A DNA stretch of 64,000 nt, taken from contig JAJVHV010000016.1 of the NCBI GenBank assembly GCA_022072445.1, positions 310,001 to 374,000 on the forward strand, read 5' to 3'. The translations under genes were made by a program, and so were the position numbers. The notes beneath the pieces are model-generated. The model was not told the origin of the DNA. It saw only the letters and a program-made list of their open reading frames with translations, and searched no databases. Shown here piece by piece: positions 18,527 to 26,835 of the stretch (its first letter is position 1; each line of letters opens with the position of its first letter). Origin of the DNA: Phycisphaerae bacterium. GTDB lineage: Bacteria > Planctomycetota > Phycisphaerae > UBA1845 > Fen-1342.

Positions 18527-19957
18527 GTGGCGAATCCTGGAGGCGAGGACCTGGATATTCCGGCACCGGCACCGATGCTCGCGACGCGCGGCGGGATGCA
18601 CGCGCCGCCGGGGGTGCGCGCCGCGGCGGCCCTGTTCTGGATCGTGCTCTGCATCGTGCTGGCTGCGTACGCGGGGCGGCGGATCGCGCGAGGCACACCC
18701 GACTTCGAGTTCTTCTACAAGGCGGGTGCGGCGATGCTGGCGCGTGGCGGGCTGGACAGCGGCTGCGACGTGCTGGCCGACGGCACGATCGAGCGGCGCG
18801 GGACGATCGAGTGGTATCTGCCGTTCACGTCGCGCCTGATGACGTTGCTGGCGTGGATGCCGCAACGGGTCGCCGGCGCGATCTGGGTGGGGGCCAATCT
18901 GCTGGCGATGCTGACGATTCTGCGACTGCTGGGTGTGCACCTGATGGGTCTTCCGGCGCGGGATTGGGCCGTGACGCAGGTCGTGCCGTTTGTCGCGCTG
19001 TCCGCGTACTGGTTCACCGAATTCGGCCTGAACCAGATCGACACGCTGACGCTGCTGCTGCTGGTCGCCGGCTTCGTGCACTGGCAACAGCGTCGGCGGC
19101 TGGCGAGCGGTCTGTGGCTGGGGCTGGCGACGCTGATCAAACTCACGCCGGCGATCGTGGTGCTGTGGTTCGTGCTGAAGCGGCAGTATCGCGTGGCGGC
19201 GGCGGCGGTGGCGACGATTGGGCTGTTCGGGCCGGTATCGGACGTGCTGGTGCTTGGCACGGGGCAGACGGTCGATGTTTACCGAACGTGGATTCGAAAC
19301 GCGGTGCACTCCGGCTCGCACGCCGGGCTGATTCGCGAGCAGCGCGAGATGGACTGGCGCAATCAGGGGCTGGGCGCCGTGCTGAGCCGCTGGCTGCACG
19401 AGACGAACTGGGCGCGGCACTTCGACAACGATCCGCGCGTCGCGGCCGACTCCGATCCGCCGCAATTCATGAACGTCGTGTCGCTGCGGCGCGAGCAGGT
19501 GGTGTTGATTGTCCAGGGTCTGGCTGTGGCGAGCGTGCTGGGGCTGGTGTGGCTGGCACGGCGGCCGGCGGGGGAGCTGAGCCCGTGGGCGCTGCGGTTC
19601 GAGTGGGCGCTGTTCGTGCTGGCGATGCTGTGGCTGATGCCGGTCATGCGGCAATACCACATGATCTGGGCGACGCCGGCGGTGAGTCTGCTGGCGGCGG
19701 CGGTGCACCACGTGGGGCATCGCTCGCGGGCGGCCTGGGCGATCTACGCGGTGCTGTCGCTCGTGCTGCTGGCGCAATTGGCGCTGTTTTCGGAGGCGAT
19801 CAAGGCGCGGGGCGTGACGCTGGCGAGCGTGCCGGTGCTGGCGGCGCCGCTGATCGCGCTGCTGGTGCGCTACCCGCGCAGCGCGCTGCCGCCCGCAGCC
19901 GCGGAGCAGGACGCGCAGCCGGCGCCGTCCGCCCGTCTGGCCGGCGCGCATGGCTGA
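18527..19957 (+). CDS. GT87/DUF2029-type membrane glycosyltransferase (copy 1)
   Basis: 476-residue multi-pass protein with about 10-12 hydrophobic segments, resembling the polyprenyl-phosphate-mannose-dependent mannosyltransferases (GT87, DUF2029). Family-like features: an acidic periplasmic motif after the first span (TPDFEFFYKAG), FTEFGLNQIDTLTLLLLVA (NQxD motif) and LIKLTPAIVVLWFVLKR. It probably adds a sugar from a lipid-linked donor on the outer face of the inner membrane. Start uncertain: GTG at 18527 was taken; ATGs at 18575 and 18596 are alternatives. It overlaps copy 2 by 8 bp. Confidence 0.82.
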   Translation: MANPGGEDLDIPAPAPMLATRGGMHAPPGVRAAAALFWIVLCIVLAAYAGRRIARGTPDFEFFYKAGAAMLARGGLDSGCDVLADGTIERRGTIEWYLPFTSRLMTLLAWMPQRVAGAIWVGANLLAMLTILRLLGVHLMGLPARDWAVTQVVPFVALSAYWFTEFGLNQIDTLTLLLLVAGFVHWQQRRRLASGLWLGLATLIKLTPAIVVLWFVLKRQYRVAAAAVATIGLFGPVSDVLVLGTGQTVDVYRTWIRNAVHSGSHAGLIREQREMDWRNQGLGAVLSRWLHETNWARHFDNDPRVAADSDPPQFMNVVSLRREQVVLIVQGLAVASVLGLVWLARRPAGELSPWALRFEWALFVLAMLWLMPVMRQYHMIWATPAVSLLAAAVHHVGHRSRAAWAIYAVLSLVLLAQLALFSEAIKARGVTLASVPVLAAPLIALLVRYPRSALPPAAAEQDAQPAPSARLAGAHG

Positions 19958-21275
19958 GCGCCCGCGTCACTCCTGGCTGCTGGCGCTGGCGCTGGTCGCG
20001 GTGCTGGCGGGCGTGGGCGGGCTTTGCTGGTGGCGGGCGGCGGCGGGGGAGTGGGATTTCCATCATTTCTATCTCGACGCGCGCTACGTGTGGGAGCATC
20101 GGGCGCTGAATCCGCTGCGCGACAGCCCCGACCCGCTCCGCAACCGCCAGTTGCCGTTCTACCTGCCGTGGGTGCCGTGCGTGCTGGCGCCGCTTGCCGC
20201 GGCCGGCCCACAGGCCGCGGCGGTTCTGTGGGCGCTCGGTCAGATCGTGGCGCTGGCGAGCTGCCTGGCGCTTGGCACGCGCTGGCTGGAGCACGCCGGC
20301 GTCGCATGGGCGCCGACGTGCGTGGCCGTCGCGGCGGCCGTCGCCTCTCCCGCGATCTATGAAGCCGCGTTTTTCAACCAGCTCAGCTTTCTGGTGTTGG
20401 CGCTGGTGCTGGCCGGCACGTACGCCGTCGCACGGCGCTGCCCGCTTCGCGGCGGGGCGCTGCTGGGTGTTGCAGCGGCGCTGAAGCTGCTTCCGGCGAT
20501 CATGCTGGTCTGGCTGCTGATGAAGCGCGAGGGGCGGGCGCTGGCGGCGGCGGCGGTCGCGGGCGTGTGCGTCGCGTCGATCCCGCCGCTGATCGTGCTG
20601 GGTCCGGGGCCGGCCTGGGCGGCGCACGTGGAATGGCTGCGCGACAACGTCTACGGTCCGCCGCTGGAAGGCATGGTCGATCCGGCGTTGCGCGAGCACT
20701 TCGTCGACCATCACAATCAGTCGATCGCGGCGGTGCTTGGGCGCATCGCATGGAGCGGGCATCCTGCGGCTGCGCCGTGTCAATTGCTGTCGATCTCGCG
20801 CGAGGCGACGGTGTGGGCGGCGCGCGGCATCGCCTTGGCGCTGGGTGTGGGGCTGTGCGTCGCGACGCGGTCGGCCGCACGGCGTCAATCGTCGCTAGCG
20901 TTGTATCGCGACGCGTCTGTATTCATGCTTGCGATGGCGGCGTTCTCGCCGCTGCTGCGACAGTATTATCTGGTGTGGGGGTTGCCGGCGCTGGCGTTGC
21001 TCGTCGCCGGGGCGCGGGGCGGCCGGCGCGACGCTGGTGGTGGAGAAGCGCGCGGCGCGCCGGGAATCCAGCGGGTTTCGGCGTTGGGTGACGGCCGGCT
21101 TACCGCGCGACTTGGACTGACGGTGTGGATCGCCGGCATGCTGGCGTGGCCGTTTGACGTGTCGCGCGTCTATGGCGTGCATCTGGTGATGCTGTTGGTC
21201 GTGGCGTTGGCGGCGGGGTTGCAGTTGCGGATGCGGCGCGGTGATGAGGTCCGGCCGACACGCGCCCGGACCTGA
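19950..21275 (+). CDS. GT87/DUF2029-type membrane glycosyltransferase (copy 2)
   Basis: 441 residues, a divergent paralogue of the preceding gene. It has the same arrangement: an acidic motif after the first span (WDFHHFYLDARYVWEH), EAAFFNQLSFLVLALVLAG, LKLLPAIMLVWLLMKREG and LLRQYYLVWGLPALALL. The NQ-x-D acidic residue is replaced (FNQLS), so the donor or acceptor may differ. The start ATG overlaps the stop of copy 1 (ATGGCTGA), indicating translational coupling. The pair may act sequentially on one glycan. Confidence 0.82.
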   Translation: MAERPRHSWLLALALVAVLAGVGGLCWWRAAAGEWDFHHFYLDARYVWEHRALNPLRDSPDPLRNRQLPFYLPWVPCVLAPLAAAGPQAAAVLWALGQIVALASCLALGTRWLEHAGVAWAPTCVAVAAAVASPAIYEAAFFNQLSFLVLALVLAGTYAVARRCPLRGGALLGVAAALKLLPAIMLVWLLMKREGRALAAAAVAGVCVASIPPLIVLGPGPAWAAHVEWLRDNVYGPPLEGMVDPALREHFVDHHNQSIAAVLGRIAWSGHPAAAPCQLLSISREATVWAARGIALALGVGLCVATRSAARRQSSLALYRDASVFMLAMAAFSPLLRQYYLVWGLPALALLVAGARGGRRDAGGGEARGAPGIQRVSALGDGRLTARLGLTVWIAGMLAWPFDVSRVYGVHLVMLLVVALAAGLQLRMRRGDEVRPTRART

Positions 21276-21314
21276 ATCGTGGAACCAGGGTGCAAAGCGG
21301 TCGGCGCGTCGGGT

Positions 21315-22490
21315 TCACGCCGGCCGGAGCGGCTGGATGTCCTGGAGGATGCGGGACAGCGCGACGGCGCGGATGCCGCGGCTCAGGGCAAAAGTCTGGT
21401 CTCCGGCGTGGATCACGTCGAGACCGGTCAGCTTCAGGTCGCGACGTGCTGTGTGCATCGATGGCGTCACAGTTGGCGACGCAGTGCGCTTGATCTCGAA
21501 TCCTCGGCGGTTGCGACCGCGGACGATGAGCAAGTCCAATTCCGCACCGGCGTGGGTGGCCCAGAAATAGCACTCTTCGGGCCGGACGCCGAGGTGGTGC
21601 ATGAGTTGCTGCATCACAAAGCTCTCCCACGACGCGCCCAGCTTGGGATGGCTTTCCAGGTCGCGCTGCGTGGACGCATTCAGCAGCGTGTGCAGCAGGC
21701 CGGTGTCCGCGACGTACACCTTGGGGGCTTTGACCTGCCGCTTGGAGATGTTCTCATGCCAGGGCAATAACTGCCGCAGGACCAGGGCGGAAGTGAGCGC
21801 GTCCAGGTAGTGTCGAATCGTCGTATCGGCGACCCCGAAGGAACGGGCGAATTCGGAGGCGTTCCAGATTTGGCCGTGGTAGTGTGCCAGCATGATCCAG
21901 AAGCGGCGCAGTGTCGCGGTGCGGATGTTGATGCCGAGTTGAGGGATATCGCGCTCCAGGAATGTGCGGATGAACTCGCGGCGCCATTGGGCGCTTTCAG
22001 CGGCGGTGCGGGCGAGATAGGAGCGCGGGAAACCCCCGCGAATCCAGAGGCGTTCGTGCTGCTCGACGTCGACTTCGTCCAGCGTCAGACCGTTGAGCTC
22101 GTGATAGACGATGCGGCCGGCGAGGGATTCCGAGGATTGGCGCAGCAGTTCGGGCGACGCGCTGCCGAGAAGCAGAAAACGGGAAGGCCGTCGCGGGCGG
22201 TCGGCCAGGACGCGGATGATGGGGAAGAGGTTGGGTTGGCGCTGCACTTCGTCGATCACGACCAGACCGCGCAGGCGCTCAAGCGCCAGCATGGGCTCTG
22301 CCAGGCGGGCGGCGTCGCTAGGGTTTTCGAGGTCGAAGTGGAATACCGGCGACTTTTGGCGCATGGCGAACTGACGCGCCAACGTCGTCTTGCCGACCTG
22401 TCGCGCGCCGACAATCGCGACGACCGGATTGTGCCGCAGCAGCCGGCGAAGGGTCGCAAGCTGGTCTGAGCGTTGAATCATGAGGCTCAA
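21315..22490 (-). CDS. AAA-type ATPase with DUF4143 domain
   Basis: 391-residue ATPase of the widespread AAA_14/DUF4143 group. Walker A is in VVAIVGARQVGKTTLARQFA (near residue 32), Walker B in LRGLVVIDEVQRQPNLF, and sensor 1-like FLLLGSASPELLRQSSESLAGR. The C-terminal DUF4143 part has VKAPKVYVADTGLLHTLLN and a PD-(D/E)XK-like core (GAELDLLIVRGRNRRGFEIK). Cellular role unknown; members are often mobile or horizontally spread single genes. It lies between convergent GT87 genes and a GH43-like gene with no functional link. Confidence 0.93.
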   Translation of the reverse strand: MSLMIQRSDQLATLRRLLRHNPVVAIVGARQVGKTTLARQFAMRQKSPVFHFDLENPSDAARLAEPMLALERLRGLVVIDEVQRQPNLFPIIRVLADRPRRPSRFLLLGSASPELLRQSSESLAGRIVYHELNGLTLDEVDVEQHERLWIRGGFPRSYLARTAAESAQWRREFIRTFLERDIPQLGINIRTATLRRFWIMLAHYHGQIWNASEFARSFGVADTTIRHYLDALTSALVLRQLLPWHENISKRQVKAPKVYVADTGLLHTLLNASTQRDLESHPKLGASWESFVMQQLMHHLGVRPEECYFWATHAGAELDLLIVRGRNRRGFEIKRTASPTVTPSMHTARRDLKLTGLDVIHAGDQTFALSRGIRAVALSRILQDIQPLRPA

Positions 22491-22526
22491 CAGTACCTTG
22501 AAAACTCGGTGATGACAACCGACATT

Positions 22527-23588
22527 TCAAGGTCCGTTCAACCTTGCTCCGACAGCCTCGACGCCGTCCGTCGTCATCCGCACCGGCTTGATGAACCCCC
22601 GTTCGTCGAACTCGAGGCGCTCGATGCACACGACGCGGTGGTCGCGGTCGGTCTCGCCCAGCGGGCGGCGGTGATAGACGATGTAATATTGGTCGGCGCC
22701 GGGCCGCTGGATCACGCTGTGATGCCCGGCGCCGGTCGCGACCGCCGGGTCCTGCTGCAGAATCTTGCCGAGGCGCGTGAACGGGCCGTGCACGGAGTCG
22801 GCAGTCGCGTAGGCCACCGAGTAGTCCGGGCCGGTCCAGCCGCCTTCGGACCACATGAAGTAGTAGCGGCCGTTGCGGACAAACATGAACGGGCCTTCGA
22901 CGTAGCCCTCGGGCGTCACTTCCTTGAACGTGCTGCCGTCGGGGAGCGGGACGAAGCCGGTGAAATCGGCGTTGAGCTGCGTCAGGTTGCAGTGCCGCCA
23001 GCCGCCGTAGATGAGGTAGCAGCGCCCGTCGCGATCACGGAAGAAGCACTGGTCGATCGGCTGGGCTCCGTTGTGAAAAGCGGCGATGAGCGGCTTGCCG
23101 AGGTAATCGCTAAACGGTCCTTCCGGCCGGTCGGCGACGGCGACGCCGATGCCGCCCGGCTCGCTGTCGGACTGGATGTCGTTGGCGGCGAAGAAGAGGA
23201 AGTATCGGCCGTTGTGGTGTGCGAGCGCGGGGGCCCACATGGCGCGCCGCGCCCAGGAAACCGACACCTTCTCCAGAATCTTCGGGTGGCACGTCCAATG
23301 AACCAGGTCCGGCGACGAGAACGCGTCGAAGTAGGTCTGTTCGTCGTAGCGCGCCGACGTGGTGGGGAATATCCAGTAGCGGCCGCCGATGACGGCGCCC
23401 TCCGGGTCGGCGTACCAGCCGGGGAGGATCGGGTTGCCCGAAAGCGCGCCGGGCGCGGCCCGCGACGTGGCGGGGGTTGAAGCGCGGCACGCGGGGAGGA
23501 TGGCGCCGAGCGAGGCGAGGACGAGTGTCGTTGCGTGCGGCGCGAGGCGCGCGGCGCGCTGCGGGGGCTTTTGTGCAGGCGTTTTCAT
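22527..23588 (-). CDS. GH43-like five-bladed propeller lipoprotein
   Basis: 353-residue exported lipoprotein. It starts at the ATG at 23588, giving a signal peptide with lipobox LPAC (C34). The mature part is a five-bladed beta-propeller of the glycoside hydrolase 43 type: GWYADPEGAVIGGRYWI (general-base Asp region), MWAPALAHHNGRYFLFFAA, IDQCFFRDRDGRCYLIYGG and EGPFMFVRNGRYYFMWSEGG (general-acid Glu region). These suggest an intact arabinofuranosidase/xylosidase-like active site, acting on plant-type or algal polysaccharide outside the cell. Exact specificity cannot be read. Confidence 0.85.
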   Translation of the reverse strand: MKTPAQKPPQRAARLAPHATTLVLASLGAILPACRASTPATSRAAPGALSGNPILPGWYADPEGAVIGGRYWIFPTTSARYDEQTYFDAFSSPDLVHWTCHPKILEKVSVSWARRAMWAPALAHHNGRYFLFFAANDIQSDSEPGGIGVAVADRPEGPFSDYLGKPLIAAFHNGAQPIDQCFFRDRDGRCYLIYGGWRHCNLTQLNADFTGFVPLPDGSTFKEVTPEGYVEGPFMFVRNGRYYFMWSEGGWTGPDYSVAYATADSVHGPFTRLGKILQQDPAVATGAGHHSVIQRPGADQYYIVYHRRPLGETDRDHRVVCIERLEFDERGFIKPVRMTTDGVEAVGARLNGP

Positions 23589-23673
23589 CAATGGTGCGCT
23601 CGTGGTGGCTGGGCCGCGCGCGGGGGAGAAAGTGCAGCCGAGGGCGGCTGCTCTCCATGCCGGCGACGTCGCT

Positions 23674-24660
23674 TCAGTCCCGGAATCGGGCATGGCAGTC
23701 TCTGCAGGACGCCGCGATCAGCTCGAATGGCGCGCCGAGCCTGATCGCGTTTGTTTCGCCCGCGGCGAGCAGGTTCTCGAGAGTCTGCGATGCCGCGTTG
23801 GCTTCGTGCATTATGGTGGAAAACGCCGCCGGCCGGCGGGCGACATCGTCGGTCTCGCTGAGGACGCGGAAGAGATCGGCCAGGCGGCCTGCTTCGGCGG
23901 CTGGAACCAGGTCGGGGTGATCCCGGGGCGTGGTCCAGCCGGCGTTCTCGATAGCCTTGAGGCCCTCGAACGCCGCGTCGATCTCGAGCATGCCTTTCAC
24001 GAAGTCGGACGGCTTCCACACGGGCGGAAGGTCGGCGGGCACGCGGTCGATTTCGCTGGCGAGCACGACCGTGGCCGCGCTGGCGCAGGTGTAGAGACCG
24101 GGGTAGTTGCGGGCGGTGCCGGAGACGCGCATGCGCTCGACGCCAGCGGCCGGGCTGAGCCATCCGAGGCTGGCGGCGATCGTCGCCGCCGCTGCGGCGC
24201 TGCGATGTTTGCCGTGATGGCAGTGGATGTAGACGGGTCCGTGCTGGCTGGCGTCGCGGACGGCGCGGACCAACTGGAGCTTACGCTGCTGGTCGAAACC
24301 GTTGTATCCGATGGGCAGGTGGACGTAGCGGATGCCGCGCGCCGCGGCGCGCTGGACTTCGGGCTCCGCGCCGTCGACGCTGACGATGGTCCTGATGCCC
24401 ATGGCCGCGAGGGTGTCGAACCCCGCTTCGCCTTCCGGGGCGCTTCCGGACACGAACCCCTCGTGGTAGGCGACCGCGTTATGGATGCCCGGGTAGTTGC
24501 GCGGCGTGTCGTCGGCCAGCGCCGGCAGGGGAACCGAAGCCGGTGGCGCGGCGCGCGGCGGAGCGGCGCGGGCGTCGCTCCGAGGCGAGGCGCACGAGCA
24601 GCATGCCCCCAGGGCGACGTGCAGACCGGCACCCAGCACGACGCGAAGCAGCACGCTCAT
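23674..24660 (-). CDS. Lipoprotein: CX5R phosphatase fused to a cytochrome c'-like domain
   Basis: 328 residues. A lipoprotein signal peptide with lipobox LGAC (C20) is followed by a dual-specificity/tyrosine phosphatase-like domain (about 50-190): GFDTLAAMGIRTIVSVDG, YVHLPIGYNGFD and the P-loop HCHHGKHRS with C147 and R153 in the exact CX5R spacing. The C-terminal 130 residues are helical and end in AASCRDCHARFRD, a CXXCH heme motif (C319-H323) close to the C-terminus followed by FR, which is the layout of cytochrome c'/c556 four-helix bundles. The protein would be periplasmic or surface-bound, with one covalently bound heme. I do not know of a standard family with this fusion; the cytochrome call rests on motif and layout, not an alignment. 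Confidence 0.78.
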   Translation of the reverse strand: MSVLLRVVLGAGLHVALGACCSCASPRSDARAAPPRAAPPASVPLPALADDTPRNYPGIHNAVAYHEGFVSGSAPEGEAGFDTLAAMGIRTIVSVDGAEPEVQRAAARGIRYVHLPIGYNGFDQQRKLQLVRAVRDASQHGPVYIHCHHGKHRSAAAAATIAASLGWLSPAAGVERMRVSGTARNYPGLYTCASAATVVLASEIDRVPADLPPVWKPSDFVKGMLEIDAAFEGLKAIENAGWTTPRDHPDLVPAAEAGRLADLFRVLSETDDVARRPAAFSTIMHEANAASQTLENLLAAGETNAIRLGAPFELIAASCRDCHARFRD

Positions 24661-24690
24661 GGCAGCACCTCCGAATGAGTGCCCAGTATA

Positions 24691-24730
24691 GCGGCCGTGC
24701 GACGTGTGCGCCGGCCTCTGGCACGGCCGC
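24691..24730. promoter_or_regulatory. Long inverted repeat between phosphatase and kdp genes
   Basis: Perfect 10-bp arms GCGGCCGTGC and GCACGGCCGC separated by 20 bases, in the 189-bp divergent region. It could be an operator, or a leader hairpin for the phosphatase transcript. No T-tract. Confidence 0.4.
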
Positions 24731-24750
24731 GTCGCGGCGATGATGCCGAT

Positions 24751-24777
24751 CCTTACACGGTTTTTACGCCTCCCGTG
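24751..24777 (+). promoter_or_regulatory. Candidate KdpE box
   Basis: TTACAC (24753) and TTACGC (24764) form a direct repeat 11 bp apart (one helical turn), in a local T-rich run ending TTTTTACGCCTCCCG. This resembles the T-tract plus TTTACA element bound by KdpE upstream of E. coli kdpFABC. It lies 73 bp before the first small gene of the kdp operon. The similarity is by eye and the site is a prediction. Confidence 0.35.
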
Positions 24778-24849
24778 CCGAAACGAACGGCAACCTGATT
24801 TGCCGGCAGGTATTCTTCTGTCGGAGGCGCGAGGCGCGGAGTTTGGTTC

Positions 24850-24939
24850 ATGGACGCACTCTATCTGCTGGTCGGCGTGTTTTTCCTGTTGCTCACGGCG
24901 TTTGTCGTCGAGCGCGCGTTTCCGAGGGTGAAGTCGTGA
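24850..24939 (+). CDS. 29-residue membrane peptide at head of kdp operon
   Basis: Peptide with one hydrophobic helix (MDALYLLVGVFFLLLTAFVV) and a basic tail (ERAFPRVKS). A SD-like GGAGGCGCGAGG lies upstream. It overlaps kdpF by four bases (GTGA). Its size, position and single span resemble KdpF itself, so the operon may carry two KdpF-like peptides. Short membrane peptides just before kdpF are seen in other kdp operons but are rarely annotated. Confidence 0.7.
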   Translation: MDALYLLVGVFFLLLTAFVVERAFPRVKS

Positions 24940-25025
24940 CGGCCTGGTACATCGCGTGTGCGATTCTGGCGCTGCTGCTGCTGGTCTACCTGTTTGTGGC
25001 CATGCTGAAGCCGGAGTGGTTCTGA
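24936..25025 (+). CDS. kdpF: Potassium-transporting ATPase small subunit KdpF
   Basis: 29-residue single-span peptide starting with GTG: VTAWYIACAILALLLLVYLF and ending KPEWF, the typical C-terminal motif of KdpF (LLxPExF). KdpF stabilises the KdpABC complex. Start overlaps the previous peptide and the stop is directly followed by the kdpA ATG. Confidence 0.9.
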   Translation: MTAWYIACAILALLLLVYLFVAMLKPEWF

Positions 25026-26834
25026 ATGTCTGCCTGGGAATGGGCGCAATTGGCGCTTTACTTCGTCGTCCTGCTGCTGCTGGCCAAGCCGCTCGGGGCG
25101 TTCATGGCGGCGGTCTACGAGGGTCGCATCCCCGGCTTCGTGCGTTTTCTGGCGCCCGTGGAGCGCGGCATCTACCGGGTGTGCGGCGTGCGGCCGGAGG
25201 TGGAGCATAACTGGAAGCAATACGCCATCGCGATGCTGATGTTTCACGTCGTAGGCTTCGTCTTCCTGTACGGCTTGCAGCGATTGCAGGTCTACCTGCC
25301 GCTGAATCCGGCCAACATGGCCGCCGTCACGCCCGACTGCTCCTTCAATACGTCGGTCAGCTTCGTGACCAATACGAACTGGCAGGGGTATGGCGGCGAG
25401 ACGACCATGAGCTATCTGACGCAGATGCTCGGGCTCACCGTTCAGAACTTCGTCTCCGCGGCGGCCGGCATGGCGGTGCTAGTGGCGCTCATTCGCGGCT
25501 TCGTGCGGCGGCAGACGAACGCGATCGGGAACTACTGGGTCGATCTGACGCGCTCGACGCTCTACATCCTGCTGCCGTTGTCGATCGTGCTGGCGCTGGC
25601 GCTCGTGTCGCAGGGTGTGGTGCAGACGTTCAGACCGTATCAGACCGCCACGCTCCTGCAGCCGACGAGCTATCAGCAGCCCAAGCTCGACGCGGAGGGC
25701 AATCCGCTCAAGGACGGGCAGGGCGAACCGGTCATGGACACGGTCGCGGTCAGCGAGCAGGCGCTTGCGGTCGGGCCGGCGGCATCGCAGATCGCGATCA
25801 AGCAGCTCGGCACGAATGGCGGCGGGTTCTTCAACGTGAACTCGGCCCATCCGTTCGAGAATTCGACGCCGTTTTCGAACTTCCTGGAATGCCTGGCGAT
25901 CCTGCTGATTCCGGCGGCGCTGTGTTACACGTTTGGCGTGATGGTCAAGGACACGCGGCAGGGCTGGGCGCTGCTGGCGGCGATGACGGTGATGTGCCTG
26001 GGTTTTCTGGCGCTCTGCGTTCACCAGGAATATCACCCCGACCCGCAACTCGCGGCGCTGGGCGTCATGACGACGGACGGCGCGGACATGCCGGGCGGCA
26101 ACCTGGAAGGCAAGGAGGTCCGCTTTGGGGTCGCGAACTCCGCGCTCTGGGCCACAACGACCACGTGCGCGTCGAACGGTTCGGTCAACTCGATGCACGA
26201 TTCCTACATGCCGGTGGGCGGCCTTGTGCCGATGGTGCTGATGCAGCTCGGCGAGGTGATCTATGGCGGCGTGGGCTCGGGCCTGTACGGCATGATCGTG
26301 TTCGTCGTGATCACGGTCTTCATCGGCGGCCTGATGGTCGGCCGCACGCCGGAATATCTGGGCAAGAAGATCGAGGCCCACGAGATGAAGATGGCGTCGA
26401 TCGCCGTGCTGGCCCCGTGTCTGGCCGTTCTGGCGGGGACGGCGATCGCCGTGATGACTGCACAGGTTTCCGCCTCGATCTGCAACCCGCTGCCGCACGG
26501 CTTCTCGCAGGTTCTGTACGCCTTTTCGTCGGCCGGCAACAACAATGGCAGCGCGTTCGCGGGTTTCGGCGCGAACAATCCGACCATGAACCTGCTGCTC
26601 GGACTGGCGATGCTGACGGGCCGGTTCTGGGTCAAGATCCCGGTGATCGCGCTGGCCGGCGCGTTGGCGGCCAAGAAGCACATCCCGGTTTCGGACGGCA
26701 CGTTGCCGACGCACACGCCGCTGTTCGTCGCGATGCTGATCGCGGTCGTGTTGATCGTCGGCGCGTTGACGTTCATCCCGGGCCTGGCGTTGGGCCCGAT
26801 CGCCGAGCACGTTCAACTATTTGCCGCGAAGTGA
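25026..26834 (+). CDS. kdpA: Potassium-transporting ATPase channel subunit KdpA
   Basis: 602-residue ion-conducting subunit of the high-affinity K+ pump KdpFABC, in the inner membrane. Pore-loop motifs are intact: [56 protein letters not shown] and [20 protein letters not shown]. About ten membrane helices. It is some 45 residues longer than E. coli KdpA, mainly from an insertion before the second pore motif. The stop is one base before the kdpB start, so translation is coupled. Confidence 0.98.
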   Translation: MSAWEWAQLALYFVVLLLLAKPLGAFMAAVYEGRIPGFVRFLAPVERGIYRVCGVRPEVEHNWKQYAIAMLMFHVVGFVFLYGLQRLQVYLPLNPANMAAVTPDCSFNTSVSFVTNTNWQGYGGETTMSYLTQMLGLTVQNFVSAAAGMAVLVALIRGFVRRQTNAIGNYWVDLTRSTLYILLPLSIVLALALVSQGVVQTFRPYQTATLLQPTSYQQPKLDAEGNPLKDGQGEPVMDTVAVSEQALAVGPAASQIAIKQLGTNGGGFFNVNSAHPFENSTPFSNFLECLAILLIPAALCYTFGVMVKDTRQGWALLAAMTVMCLGFLALCVHQEYHPDPQLAALGVMTTDGADMPGGNLEGKEVRFGVANSALWATTTTCASNGSVNSMHDSYMPVGGLVPMVLMQLGEVIYGGVGSGLYGMIVFVVITVFIGGLMVGRTPEYLGKKIEAHEMKMASIAVLAPCLAVLAGTAIAVMTAQVSASICNPLPHGFSQVLYAFSSAGNNNGSAFAGFGANNPTMNLLLGLAMLTGRFWVKIPVIALAGALAAKKHIPVSDGTLPTHTPLFVAMLIAVVLIVGALTFIPGLALGPIAEHVQLFAAK

Positions 26835-26835
26835 G

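Noticed and set aside
16437-18698. A long open frame antisense to coaD and the HEAT-like gene
   Set aside because: Arg/His/Gln-rich composition with no motifs; coaD on the plus strand is unambiguous.
24661-24849. Riboswitch (for example c-di-AMP type) ahead of the kdp operon
   Set aside because: The region is short and the conserved cores could not be found; only an inverted repeat and a KdpE-like direct repeat are supported.
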